Shown: positions 18,885-27,099, counted from the stretch's first letter. The stretch is 64,000 nt of DNA from Agreia bicolorata (GCF_000938265.1 NZ_JYFC01000011.1:1-64000), one strand, 5' to 3'. The notes: generated by a model not told the origin, from the sequence alone. Numbers and translations are program-made.

Positions 18885-19955
18885 ATGTCAATCGACGTAG
18901 TGTCTCGAAAATTGCTTTGGGGACGTGCTGGAAATCGGTGCGCGTGGCCTGATTGTGGACAGCGCCTGACAGCGGATCTGAGGTCCCCTGAGTCTGGTCT
19001 CCTGTCGTCGCAGGGTGCAGTCTTGGGAGAAGAGGCCCATATCAGGTCGCAACGCCCTGACGGGCCGCGGCATGATGCAAACTACGCAAACGATATCGAT
19101 GGCTACGAAAACCTGGTACTCCTGTGCCCGACCCACCACACGGTGATTGATAAAGACAACGGCTCTGCTTGGACGATGGCGGAACTCCTTGAAATAAAAA
19201 CGCGCCATGAACAACGAATTGACAAATCCGTTACATCTCGAGAGTTGCAGCAACGGGACCTCGACGAACTTCTTGTCGCTCGAATCGCAATATGGGAAAA
19301 GAAAGCCCGTTTGGATGATTGGCAGATCAGTACGTCTCATTTGAATGGTGCCCATCCATCACTGTCAGAGGGCGAGTGGAACGACCTATTCGATTTGGGG
19401 TCATGGCTCTTGGCGCTTCGATGGCCCCCGACCTACCCTAAGGTTGCGCTAGCCTTCGAAAACCATCGTCAAGTTGTTTCATTGCTCGCGAGTCACTTGG
19501 GTCAATGTTTCGACTACCGCAACGGCTGGTTCGTGGTCGATCGACCGCACACGCGAATCAACTGGAACCCCGCGTTGTATTCGAAACTTATATCACAGCT
19601 TGGCGTGAACTGTTGGCTCGTTTGGATGCTCACAGCTGAACTAACGAGGTCCGCAAACTTAGTTCTTCAGGCCATTGCAGAGGAGATAGACCCCCTGTAT
19701 CGCTTCCATGAGGGTGTCCTGCTGATGTCAGACGGTGATCTCATTGGGGGACACAGTCTCGCGCGTCTCGAGTATGTTGCCATTGACTGGGCAACCTTGC
19801 CGTTCGTCTATTCGTTGACGGAACTGAGAACACGGGCCACTGATCTATTAAACGGTGGTGACCCTCGAAACGGGCGGGCGATAGACGTGTACTCGTCCGG
19901 GTTGTCGGACTGGCTCAATCTAGGTGAGGCCTCGCGGGCGGAATCTGCTGACTAA
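18885..19955 (+). CDS. HNH nuclease with uncharacterised C-terminal half
   Basis: Residues 1 to about 100 form an HNH domain of the kind found in defence effectors. RKLLWGRAGNRCAWPDCGQ supplies zinc-binding cysteines, GEEAHIRSQRPDGPRHD gives the first histidine, and ENLVLLCPTHHTVIDKD gives the core HH. The remaining 250 residues show no motif I recognise. There is no CARF or SAVED signature, and no cyclase gene nearby that would make it a CBASS effector. The ATG at 18885 follows a GGGAGGGCGG stretch that can serve as ribosome site. The gene is AT-richer than its flanks. A nuclease role in antiphage defence is plausible but inferred only from domain type and location. Confidence 0.8.
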   Translation: MSIDVVSRKLLWGRAGNRCAWPDCGQRLTADLRSPESGLLSSQGAVLGEEAHIRSQRPDGPRHDANYANDIDGYENLVLLCPTHHTVIDKDNGSAWTMAELLEIKTRHEQRIDKSVTSRELQQRDLDELLVARIAIWEKKARLDDWQISTSHLNGAHPSLSEGEWNDLFDLGSWLLALRWPPTYPKVALAFENHRQVVSLLASHLGQCFDYRNGWFVVDRPHTRINWNPALYSKLISQLGVNCWLVWMLTAELTRSANLVLQAIAEEIDPLYRFHEGVLLMSDGDLIGGHSLARLEYVAIDWATLPFVYSLTELRTRATDLLNGGDPRNGRAIDVYSSGLSDWLNLGEASRAESAD

Positions 19956-20129
19956 CTGGCAGGGCGCGACTTGTCGTGGTGGCTTTCCCGAAACGGGGTC
20001 CCACTTCAGCCAGGTCGGACTTGCAAGTTGACTGGAGGAATGGAGGCGCCAGTTATGCGCCCAGAACGAGGGAGTGTCTAAGAATTGCTGTTCTCCCCTA
20101 AAGTGAGGAAAACGGCAGAGAGGCCATAA

Positions 20130-21188
20130 ATGCCCCCCACCAGTTACGCGACGCTTACGCTGGGCGCGGTGATGATGCATCAGATTGTAAGGACACCTGG
20201 ACCTGGGTCGACGGGCTTCACGGTCGTTTTGACCGACGAACCCGTCACGATGTCGAACGCAAACCTCAGTTTTCTCACTGCGCGATTCGTAAGAGCTCTG
20301 TCGGGACGTGCTCTACCGATAGTGGAGGAGGTTGCCTTTGGCTCTGCGGTGCCCAATCGCATCCGATCCTTGTGGGCTACCGCCCCCGATCTGGCTGAAG
20401 CCTCGAAAGGTCTTGCGGAAGACCTCAAAGTGGCTCAGCCTGGCTCAGCGCTGCCGGGATTGCTCGTGGTCGCGGAAGCTACCTTGGGCGGGGACGACGC
20501 CCTGCTCGTCGCAAAGGTAGAGCATCAGGCCGCGATGAGAATTGAAGCCCAAACCAACAGCGCGGGCCACCGCATTTTTCTAATCGAGCAACTCAGGGAC
20601 CTTGTTTTTGGCGATAGCGCAAAGATCTACAAGATCGCGGTTATGTCCAAGTCTGCGTCGTCAACTGGCCCGCTCTCTGGCGAAGTTGTTGACGATCAAA
20701 ATGGTAATCAGTTCGCTCGGTACTTCCTTGGAAAGTTCCTAGGCATGAAGCTCAGAGAGGAGCCCGCAGTGCTGACGCAACAATTTCTCGAGCGCGTAAC
20801 CAGTGCTGTAAACGAGAGCTCGATGCCTCCTGAGACGAAACTCGACGTGCAGTCGGCATTGCTTTCGGAGCTGAATTCGAACCGCAGGAGTATTGATGCT
20901 CAGGCCTTCATTCGGGATCACGTGCCGTCAGGTTTTCAATCGGAAGTAGCTTCATTGGCTCAGTCAAGATCTGCACCCATGTCGACGTTCCCGAAGGACT
21001 CCAGCAGAGTGGCTTCGCAGATCAGCCGTCTGCGGCTCGATTTGTCGAATGGTGTGCATGTCGTTGCACCTGCCGAACTTGTTGGCGAGGGGAAAGCGGT
21101 TCAAGTGTCAGCAGGAAGAGACGGGCAGGACAACGTCCTGATCACAGGAGGGCGACTCACCGCGGTCAAGGGAAATGGCGGACGATAG
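20130..21188 (+). CDS. NdpA/YejK-like nucleoid-associated protein
   Basis: The 352-residue protein follows the layout of the NdpA (YejK) family. The N-terminal strand ends in VVLTDEPVTMS, and a central segment has LLVVAEATLGGDDALLVAKVEH. Then come GEVVDDQNGNQFARYFLGKFLGM and a C-terminal end NGVHVVAPAELVGEGKAV with NVLITGG, which mirrors the LLGERI...LTI ending of E. coli YejK. Family members bind the nucleoid; their molecular job is poorly known. The ATG at 20130 has an AGAGG site upstream. The gene overlaps the RelA/SpoT-type gene by 14 bases, so the two products are almost certainly made together. The identification is by motif pattern and deserves a profile search. Confidence 0.6.
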   Translation: MPPTSYATLTLGAVMMHQIVRTPGPGSTGFTVVLTDEPVTMSNANLSFLTARFVRALSGRALPIVEEVAFGSAVPNRIRSLWATAPDLAEASKGLAEDLKVAQPGSALPGLLVVAEATLGGDDALLVAKVEHQAAMRIEAQTNSAGHRIFLIEQLRDLVFGDSAKIYKIAVMSKSASSTGPLSGEVVDDQNGNQFARYFLGKFLGMKLREEPAVLTQQFLERVTSAVNESSMPPETKLDVQSALLSELNSNRRSIDAQAFIRDHVPSGFQSEVASLAQSRSAPMSTFPKDSSRVASQISRLRLDLSNGVHVVAPAELVGEGKAVQVSAGRDGQDNVLITGGRLTAVKGNGGR

Positions 21189-22173
21189 CAATATTTCTGC
21201 CGCCGAACTGTATATCGGCTATGCGGCGCAAGAGGAGACGTACAGGAATGCGTCTGAGGAGTATTTGACCCGTCTTCAGGCCGTTCTAATTGAGGCGGAC
21301 ATCCAGGCGGCTCTTTTAGAGGCGCGACACAAGAAGCCTCTGGAGCTATTCAAGAAGCAACGCCGAAAAAATTACGCTAACCCATGGTCCGATTGTCCAG
21401 ATTTGGTAGGCGTCCGGATTGTCGTCCCACTAACAACCGACAAAGCGCGTGTTGTGCACGCCGTTAGGGGAGCGTTGGCATTCGAAAGTGTCGAAGTTGA
21501 AGACCAGTCGGTTGGCGCGAACCCGCAAGAAATCGCATACCGAGGCCTGCACATTCACCTCACATCGGATCAGGTGAACGAAGATGGATTGAAAATTCGG
21601 TGCGAGCTACAAGTGCGGACGGTGGCTGAGCATAGCTGGGCAATGACGGAGCATAAATACGTCTACAAGAAGGTTCCGCATTTACCCTACGAGGTTGAAA
21701 GGACATTCCGCCGGCTCCTCGTCCTCGTTGAACTCTATGATCTCGAACTGTCGAGGGGAGTCGACTTAGTCAAGTCCGAACCGGCGTTTGCTGAGATGAG
21801 CCTGGTGCTCCATTTGGAAGAGCTTTTCGAAGGTATGACCGGGCGCGTGGGAGATCAGGAGACTACGCGCGAAATTGTCGCGCTATTGGCTGCATCATTG
21901 GGCGCATCGTGCGAAACCCTCAGGAGCAAGTTGGACGCGTTCTTGAAGTCCAAAAGAGACGTTGTCGAACAATTCTTTCTTGAGCATGGGCCGGAATCAG
22001 ATCGCTTTGAGGTCGACTCGGATTGGTTCGTTACCCAACCCGAGGTCTTGCTGATTTTAGCGCTCCTGGAGGAGGACGAATACGAACTTTCGAATGCCCT
22101 CTCCTCCAGTGATGCCTATCAATACGTTGAGCCCATTGCCTTATGGACAGACCACCCGGGTTTCCTGCGATAG
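21175..22173 (+). CDS. RelA/SpoT-domain nucleotide pyrophosphokinase-like protein
   Basis: The 332-residue protein contains a complete RelA/SpoT synthetase core in its first 180 residues. An ARHKKPLELFKK basic helix is followed by DLVGVRIVV, YRGLHIHL (the YxxLH nucleotide-contact motif), CELQVRT (the ExQxRT catalytic motif) and EHSWAMTEHKYVYK. There is no HD hydrolase domain, so it is a single-function synthetase like small alarmone synthetases. It also carries a C-terminal extension of about 150 residues of unknown fold. Enzymes of this class make (p)ppGpp; toxic relatives make other nucleotides or pyrophosphorylate tRNA. The start codon lies inside the end of the NdpA-like gene, a strict two-gene coupling that suggests toxin-antitoxin or effector-regulator partners. 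Confidence 0.82.
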   Translation: MADDSNISAAELYIGYAAQEETYRNASEEYLTRLQAVLIEADIQAALLEARHKKPLELFKKQRRKNYANPWSDCPDLVGVRIVVPLTTDKARVVHAVRGALAFESVEVEDQSVGANPQEIAYRGLHIHLTSDQVNEDGLKIRCELQVRTVAEHSWAMTEHKYVYKKVPHLPYEVERTFRRLLVLVELYDLELSRGVDLVKSEPAFAEMSLVLHLEELFEGMTGRVGDQETTREIVALLAASLGASCETLRSKLDAFLKSKRDVVEQFFLEHGPESDRFEVDSDWFVTQPEVLLILALLEEDEYELSNALSSSDAYQYVEPIALWTDHPGFLR

Positions 22174-22410
22174 AGCCCGGGCCTAACCCGAGCCCGCCTT
22201 GAACCCGATGGCGAAAGTTGTATCGCTTGAGGACTGGAATCTGGCCCTCAACATGTGGCGGGTGGCCTAGTCGCCGTACACCACGTGGGAGGGTTCCACT
22301 GCGATTATGGTGACTCTCACACGTTCGCTCCATCAGAAAAAGATGCGAATTGCGACTCACACGGCAGACCGCAGGATGATATCCGTAGTCCTAGCCTCTG
22401 CCGCGGGCTT

Positions 22411-22690
22411 CGTCGCGAGCATCGCAAACGACGGGGCCACATCTCCCCGTCGTCGAGCGCCTCGTCCTCGCTGAAGTACCGCGTCTTGAACTACGCCGCG
22501 CTCTGTACGAACAGAGTGACCCTGCGGCCTTTTTCAGTATGTGGGCTGGCCGTACTAGGTCTGGACCGTCAGCTGCGGTGTGTGTTCCGCGGCAAGTTTG
22601 TGGATGCGGCCCGCGATAGCGGCATCCGATTCGGGCATCTTTGCGATCGCCTGTGTCACGGACTTCCCGCCCGCCTCGGCGTGGCCGAGT
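22411..22690 (-). pseudogene. decayed DUF1801 gene copy
   Basis: The DNA here is clearly similar to the intact DUF1801 gene at 23692-24123 in the same orientation, for example GTGGATGCGGCCCGCGATAG and the bases after it are shared exactly. Many substitutions, small deletions (about 12 bases lost after CTCGCTGAAG) and frame breaks mean no full product can be made. It is either a duplicated and degraded paralogue or a scar of island rearrangement, since the two copies bracket the membrane-protein gene. Confidence 0.8.
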
Positions 22691-22858
22691 GGTTCCTGTC
22701 AAGCAATTCTTGAACCCGTGGTGTTCCTCTTTTTGGTATTCCTTCTGCGGAGACTAAAGCGGCCGTGGTGCTGGAATGCAAGGCTTTGTGCGCGTGAGAA
22801 AGGCTTATATCGTCTTCTGGCCGACTGACATACTCTCCCTTATGGGGATTGAGTTTTT

Positions 22859-23626
22859 TTGAGTTTTTTGGGTCTGGTCGTAGCCGTCCTTGTTCCCGTG
22901 CTCATCCATAGACGAGAGCATCCACGACGCGAGCTTCGCTTTCGGATTGAATCGAGTAGTCTGATCGGCGCCAGCCTTGATGGCGCACCTCAGGTGTTGG
23001 TCTCCGTGGGTGACCAGCGCGTAGCGTTCCCGCATCTCGTGAAGGTCACGGTCTGGTCGAGCGGTCGGGCCGATATCTCGTCTGCTGCTTTTGATGGGAA
23101 TCGCAACTTTGAGCTGGACCTGCAGGTGCCCATATTGGAGATCAACCGGCCAGCCACCGATACGTCTTTGGATTCGCTCAACCTCGAAGTGTCGGATCAC
23201 TCCAAAATTATTCTGAGACCATCCCTAATTCGGCGGGGAGCCTCGGGGACCCTCCAGGTGGTCGTCGATGGAGTACCGTCCGTCCATTGGTTCTCTCCTC
23301 TCCCTGACATCAAGGTGAGTGAGGAGACAGCCAGTGATACGAGGCGAATAATCGAGGCAACCCGGAAGAAGAGATGGGTCACCCCTGTGAACGTCGGTTG
23401 GCTCGTCTTTGCGCTCAGCATGCTTAGCCTCATTATCGGCCTTTGCGTCAACCTGACCGACAAGGATGCCGGACAGGCGTGGGGAGTGCCCGGGCTCATG
23501 TTTCTTATGCTGAGTGCTGCCTTCCTTCTGGTTGCCTATGTCGTAATCGTCATTCGCTGGGCTGTGCATCGAACAGGCCCCGATCGTTCAGCGATTCAGC
23601 AGGGGAGTCGGGGCCCGGTGATTTGA
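22859..23626 (+). CDS. membrane protein of unknown function, start in doubt
   Basis: The frame gives about 255 residues. An N-terminal hydrophobic helix (MSFLGLVVAVLVPVLIH) is followed by a soluble region of about 150 residues, then two membrane helices near 180-200 and 210-232 and a short charged tail. No family was recognised. In-frame translation would have to start at TTG 22859. An ATG at 22842 begins a peptide MGIEFF that stops after crossing a run of seven T. One extra T would join that ATG to the main frame and give a convincing signal-anchor. Sequencing error, slippage or phase variation could explain this. The base composition matches the island. Confidence 0.6.
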   Translation: MSFLGLVVAVLVPVLIHRREHPRRELRFRIESSSLIGASLDGAPQVLVSVGDQRVAFPHLVKVTVWSSGRADISSAAFDGNRNFELDLQVPILEINRPATDTSLDSLNLEVSDHSKIILRPSLIRRGASGTLQVVVDGVPSVHWFSPLPDIKVSEETASDTRRIIEATRKKRWVTPVNVGWLVFALSMLSLIIGLCVNLTDKDAGQAWGVPGLMFLMLSAAFLLVAYVVIVIRWAVHRTGPDRSAIQQGSRGPVI

Positions 23627-23691
23627 CCGGGGCTTGCGTTCCATGCTGGAACATCTGTGCGCGGATAGGCAGTGTTGAGGTCACGCTTTAG

Positions 23692-24123
23692 TTAGAAGAC
23701 AGCTTGGACTAGCTCAGTGATCTTCTTCTCCACCGCAGGTGTCAGCGCGGTCACCGCAAACGACGTCGCCCACATCTCCCCGTCATCAAGCGCCGCGTCC
23801 TCGCTGAAGCCCAGGGTGCAGTACCGCGTCTTGAACTTCGCCGCGCTCTGCACGAAGAGGATGACCTTGCCCTCCTTGTTCGCGTAGGCCGGCTGCCCGT
23901 ACCAGGTCTTCGGCATGAGGTCCGGCGCGTGTTCCGCGACCAGTTCGTGGATGCGGCCCGCGATAGCGGCATCCGATTCGGGCATCTCGGCGATCGCCTT
24001 CGCCACGGCCTGCTCGCCCGCCTCGCGGTTCTTGCCCGCCTTGGCCTCCTCTCGCAGTTCCTTCGCGCGATCCTTGACCGCGTCGCGTTCTTCCTTCGAC
24101 AGTCCTTCGGCAGCTGCGGCCAT
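23692..24123 (-). CDS. DUF1801 (YdhG-like) family protein
   Basis: The 143-residue product has a lysine/glutamate-rich helical N-terminus (KEERDAVKDRAKELREEAKAG). A DUF1801-type domain follows: AIAGRIHELVAEHAPDLMPKTWYGQPAYA, then VILFVQSAAKFKTRYCTLGF and TALTPAVEKKITELV. Proteins of this domain resemble frataxin-like iron chaperones, but their role is not proven. The ATG at 24123 follows a GAAGGAG site and is preferred over a start 36 bases upstream. A degraded copy lies 1 kb to the left. Confidence 0.85.
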   Translation of the reverse strand: MAAAAEGLSKEERDAVKDRAKELREEAKAGKNREAGEQAVAKAIAEMPESDAAIAGRIHELVAEHAPDLMPKTWYGQPAYANKEGKVILFVQSAAKFKTRYCTLGFSEDAALDDGEMWATSFAVTALTPAVEKKITELVQAVF

Positions 24124-24140
24124 GATGTTCTCCTTCGAGC

Positions 24141-24512
24141 ATGCGTGAGCGGGCGACACCTAACTTGCGGCGACGACTTCAGAATAGGGATGCGCGCACA
24201 GCACGCGCTTCTCCGATCCTGCTTGAAGTCGTGCCCGGCGGCGAGGAGAAGTTCCGCTACGACATGCCCGCCGTGATGCTCGGCGGCCGCTACGGACTGC
24301 ACTACGCCGCCTGGAAGAAGTTCGTCGGCCTCTATCCGATCGCGAGACTCGACGATGGCGAGTCAGCGGAGCGCGACGCCCTCGAAGCAGAGATCTCCCC
24401 GTTCCGCTTGGGAAAGGACTCGATCAACTTCCCGTACTCGAAACCGATACCGTACGACCTCATCAAACGCGTCGCCTCGGCGTTGGCCCAGCGGCACGGC
24501 CTTCCCGACTGA
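24141..24512 (+). CDS. truncated DUF1801-family gene, likely non-functional
   Basis: From about residue 27 the frame reads as a DUF1801 protein: LLEVVPGGEEKFRYDMPAVMLGG, GLHYAAWKKFVGLYPI, FRLGKDSINFPYSKPIPYDLI. The first 25-30 residues of the domain are missing and replaced by an arginine-rich stretch encoded by the spacer to the divergent DUF1801 gene. The homology begins near 24219 and stops cleanly at 24512. The gene was probably cut at its 5' end when the neighbouring sequence was rearranged. Confidence 0.5.
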   Translation: MRERATPNLRRRLQNRDARTARASPILLEVVPGGEEKFRYDMPAVMLGGRYGLHYAAWKKFVGLYPIARLDDGESAERDALEAEISPFRLGKDSINFPYSKPIPYDLIKRVASALAQRHGLPD

Positions 24513-24536
24513 CCAGAGGCTAGCCGCTGACGCCGC

Positions 24537-25262
24537 TTAGTCTGTGCCCAGAGACGGCCTGACCAACACGCGGCGGGTGTCGAGCGGTTGCCTCGCTGTG
24601 TCGACCACGGCGTTGTAGCGCAGGCGCGGAGGCTCCGCCTGCAGAGCTTCGATGCTCGACGGTGAGATCTCGAAGGGGAACGCGGTGAGCAGCTTGCCGT
24701 CGACAGCGTAGAGGAGCGCCGAATGTTCGGCACTCGGATGGCGTACTAGAACGGTCATGGCGGAGATGCGATCCGAGCTCTCGCGCATCACGAACACGAC
24801 ACCGGGCGCCTCAGCGGGAGCATCGAAGATGGGCGAGAGTGCCATCGCAAGGCGATGCAGGGGAGTGGCCGCCGCCGGAGTCCCGTGCCACGGAGTAAAC
24901 GCAGACGGCTCGAGGCCGAGGGCGCGCGCCACATCACCGTTCACCCACCGGTCGCGCTTCAACCCGTAGGGCGTCGACACGGTCGACAGCAGATAGCCAT
25001 AAACATGGGTGAGCCCGGCATTGCCGACGGGCCAGGCCGCGTCGAGGCCGGCGAGCCGGTGCAGCTCGGCGAAGAGCTCGGGCGAGATGACCGGCGTGCC
25101 CGTGTTCTCGTCGACGACGGTCGAGAGCCCCCACTGCGAAAAACGCCGGGCCGACGCATCCCGCCCGATTTGCGCGGCGAGAAGCGAGCCCTCGAGAACC
25201 GACCGCGGCGATTCGCCCGCGTCGATGCGAGCGGCAGCATCCAGTAAGTCATCGAAAGTCAC
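24537..25262 (-). CDS. conserved hypothetical protein
   Basis: The 241-residue protein starts with GTG at 25262 (MTFDDLLDAAARIDAGES). It shows alternating helical and strand-rich segments, for example TVVDENTGTPVISPELFAELHRLAGL, NAGLTHVYGYLLSTVSTPYGLKRDRW and MTVLVRHPSAEHSALLYAVDG. It has no membrane segment and no catalytic motif that I recognise. It is divergent from the HAD/PhnD operon across a 123-base spacer that holds a palindromic operator candidate, so it may be controlled together with that operon. A role in the same substrate pathway is possible but unproven. Confidence 0.75.
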   Translation of the reverse strand: MTFDDLLDAAARIDAGESPRSVLEGSLLAAQIGRDASARRFSQWGLSTVVDENTGTPVISPELFAELHRLAGLDAAWPVGNAGLTHVYGYLLSTVSTPYGLKRDRWVNGDVARALGLEPSAFTPWHGTPAAATPLHRLAMALSPIFDAPAEAPGVVFVMRESSDRISAMTVLVRHPSAEHSALLYAVDGKLLTAFPFEISPSSIEALQAEPPRLRYNAVVDTARQPLDTRRVLVRPSLGTD

Positions 25263-25304
25263 GTCGTAATCGTAGGTGGCGACGGCCTCTCGAAAAATCG
25301 TTTA

Positions 25305-25341
25305 CACGCTGTTCACCCAGCGTGGTCATTGCGTCTATACG
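25305..25341 (+). promoter_or_regulatory. promoter with palindromic operator for the transporter operon
   Basis: A perfect inverted repeat CACGCTG-TTCACC-CAGCGTG covers 25305-25324. Its spacer TTCACC (25312-25317) can serve as a -35 box, spaced 18 bases from TATACG at 25336-25341. A factor bound to the palindrome would sit on the -35 box. The RpiR-type regulator at the end of the operon is the obvious candidate, by inference only. Confidence 0.5.
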
Positions 25342-25385
25342 CTCTACCTATCATGGACGCTGTGTCCGCGAAGGAAAGGAAAAGC

Positions 25386-26108
25386 GTGCCGTACCGCGAC
25401 AAGACTCTGCTGTTCGATTTCGATGGGACGCTCTCCCTCGGGGTTGGGCCGGTCGTCGCGTATGCCCGTGCCGCGGCGCAGCAGCTGCCCGTCGACGAGG
25501 CTCACGCTTTCGTTGAGACCGTCGTCGCGACGCTCGACGAGCACCCCTCCGGACGGGCGCCCGGCACGAGCGCCATCGACGGGTACGACCTTGTGCGTCT
25601 GATGTCGGCCGACCACGGCATCCGGCCCGAGACGCTCGGTGAGGCCTATCTCGCCAGCCGCGCGCACCTCGGCTCGCCGCTCGCCCCCGTCGTGGCGCCC
25701 GACGATCTCGCCGAATTTCTGAGCGAGGCGCGCCAGCATGCGAACCTCGTCGTCGCCACGAACGCTCCCGACATTCGCATCAGCGAGGCCCTCGAGGTTC
25801 TCGGGCTCGCCGGCCTGTTCGACGCCGTCTATACGTCTCTCGGCAAGCCGAACGGCATGGCCGCCGTGCTCGACGACTGGCTGCCCCGCGGCCAGGTTCT
25901 GAGCATCGGCGACGTCTGGATCAACGATCTCGCCCCCGCGCACGCTCGCGGGGCGCTGACAGCCCTCGTCGGCTCGACCTCCGACGAGACGCCGGATGTG
26001 ACGCCCACGTTCTCGGCTCACCATCTGCACGACCTCTACCCGGCAATCACCGAATGGCTCCGCACCTCCTCTTCTTCACCCTTCTCACCCGCACCCTCCG
26101 AAAGGTAA
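25386..26108 (+). CDS. HAD-superfamily phosphatase
   Basis: This haloacid-dehalogenase hydrolase of about 240 residues shows motif I LLFDFDGTLSLG right at its N-terminus, VVATNAPD as motif II, GKPNG as the motif III lysine, and IGDVWINDL as motif IV. Such enzymes remove phosphate from small metabolites. GTG 25386 follows a strong AAGGAAAGGA site and puts motif I close to the N-terminus. ATG 25353 is an alternative but would fall almost on the predicted transcription start. It is the first gene of the operon with the PhnD-type binding protein, whose start lies four bases beyond its stop, so it may dephosphorylate the imported compound or its product. Confidence 0.85.
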   Translation: MPYRDKTLLFDFDGTLSLGVGPVVAYARAAAQQLPVDEAHAFVETVVATLDEHPSGRAPGTSAIDGYDLVRLMSADHGIRPETLGEAYLASRAHLGSPLAPVVAPDDLAEFLSEARQHANLVVATNAPDIRISEALEVLGLAGLFDAVYTSLGKPNGMAAVLDDWLPRGQVLSIGDVWINDLAPAHARGALTALVGSTSDETPDVTPTFSAHHLHDLYPAITEWLRTSSSSPFSPAPSER

Positions 26109-26112
26109 TTCC

Positions 26113-27099
26113 ATGATCTCTCGCAAGCGCCTCACCTTCGCCGGGGCGGCCGCCGTCGCCCTCGCAACGGTCGCCCTCACCGGATGCTCGACCCAGGCAT
26201 CCACCGACGGCTCGTCGGACGCCGCCCAGGCCGACCCGACCTCGCTGACGCTCGCCCTCGTTCCCTCGCAAGACCAGGGAGCGCTCGTCGACACCGCCAA
26301 GCCGCTCACTGACATGCTGTCGAAGGCCCTCGGCATTCCCGTGACCGGTGTCGTGTCGAAGGACTACCAGGCTGCCGTCGAGGCGATGGGTGCGGGCCAG
26401 GCCCAGATCGGGTTCCTGCCGTCGCTGCAGCTGTGGCAGGCGAGCGACATGTACGGCGCATCCGTCGTGCTGCAGACCGAGCGCAACGGCAACATCACCT
26501 ACCCGGCCCAGTTCATGACGAACAACCCCGACAAGTACTGCGACGACACCCCCGTCGAGCGCGACGGCAAGCTCTTCTGCAATGGCGCCGACGCGCTGAA
26601 GGGCCCGGCCGGCCTCGACTCGATCTCTAAGATCAAAGACGGTGTGAAGGTGGCCATGCTCGGCCCCGGATCGCCGGCCGGCTACATCTACCCGATCCTC
26701 GCCCTGCGCGAGGCCGGAATCGACACCGACAACGACATCAGCGCGCTGCCCGTGACCGCGAACGACGCCAGTGTTCTGGCCGTCTACAACGGCGACGCCG
26801 AGGTGGGCTTCAGCTTCTGGGACGCCCGCGACATCGTGAAGAGCGACAAGCCCGACGTGGGCCAGAAGGTCGTGGTGTTCGCCCTCTCCGACGAGATTCC
26901 GAACGACGGCGTTGCCCTCACGAAGGACCTGTCACCTGCGCTTCAGGACAAGATCACCAAGGCGCTCGAGGACTACTCGAACACCCCCGAGGGTTCGAAA
27001 GAACTCACCGCGATCTACTCCATCACCAAGCTGGCCCCGGCCGACCCGGGCTCGCTCGACGTCGTCGCCCGCGCGGCCGACAAGCTCGGGCTGAAGTAG
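26113..27099 (+). CDS. phnD: PhnD-type substrate-binding lipoprotein
   Basis: The 328-residue binding protein has a lipoprotein signal ending in ALTGC (Cys25). It has the fold pattern of phosphate/phosphonate-binding PhnD proteins: [65 protein letters not shown] and [10 protein letters not shown]. It would deliver ligand to the PhnC-PhnE complex that follows. The ligand is not certain: no C-P lyase or phosphonatase gene is present, and the neighbours are sugar-related. Confidence 0.88.
   Translation: MISRKRLTFAGAAAVALATVALTGCSTQASTDGSSDAAQADPTSLTLALVPSQDQGALVDTAKPLTDMLSKALGIPVTGVVSKDYQAAVEAMGAGQAQIGFLPSLQLWQASDMYGASVVLQTERNGNITYPAQFMTNNPDKYCDDTPVERDGKLFCNGADALKGPAGLDSISKIKDGVKVAMLGPGSPAGYIYPILALREAGIDTDNDISALPVTANDASVLAVYNGDAEVGFSFWDARDIVKSDKPDVGQKVVVFALSDEIPNDGVALTKDLSPALQDKITKALEDYSNTPEGSKELTAIYSITKLAPADPGSLDVVARAADKLGLK

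Larger units (their letters stand above)
18786..24140. other. putative genomic island next to tRNA-Arg
   Basis: From the tRNA end to about 23.7 kb the sequence is visibly richer in A and T and uses more A/T-ending codons than the flanks. The genes are unlike the housekeeping genes around them: an HNH nuclease, an NdpA-like protein, a RelA/SpoT-type synthetase, an orphan membrane protein and decayed DUF1801 copies. No integrase or clear second attachment repeat was found, so the island may be an old, remodelled insertion. The right border is uncertain; ordinary composition has returned by the DUF1801 gene at 23692-24123. The stretch 22174-22410 has no gene I can support. Confidence 0.6.

Noticed and set aside
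18885-19955. Cap5-type CBASS effector (HNH-SAVED)
   Set aside because: The HNH part fits, but I see no SAVED signature and no CD-NTase gene in the neighbourhood.
22174-22410. Small genes between the RelA/SpoT-type gene and the DUF1801 relic
   Set aside because: Short frames (for example a 20-codon ATG frame at 22208) lack homology, length and ribosome sites; I see nothing I can support there.
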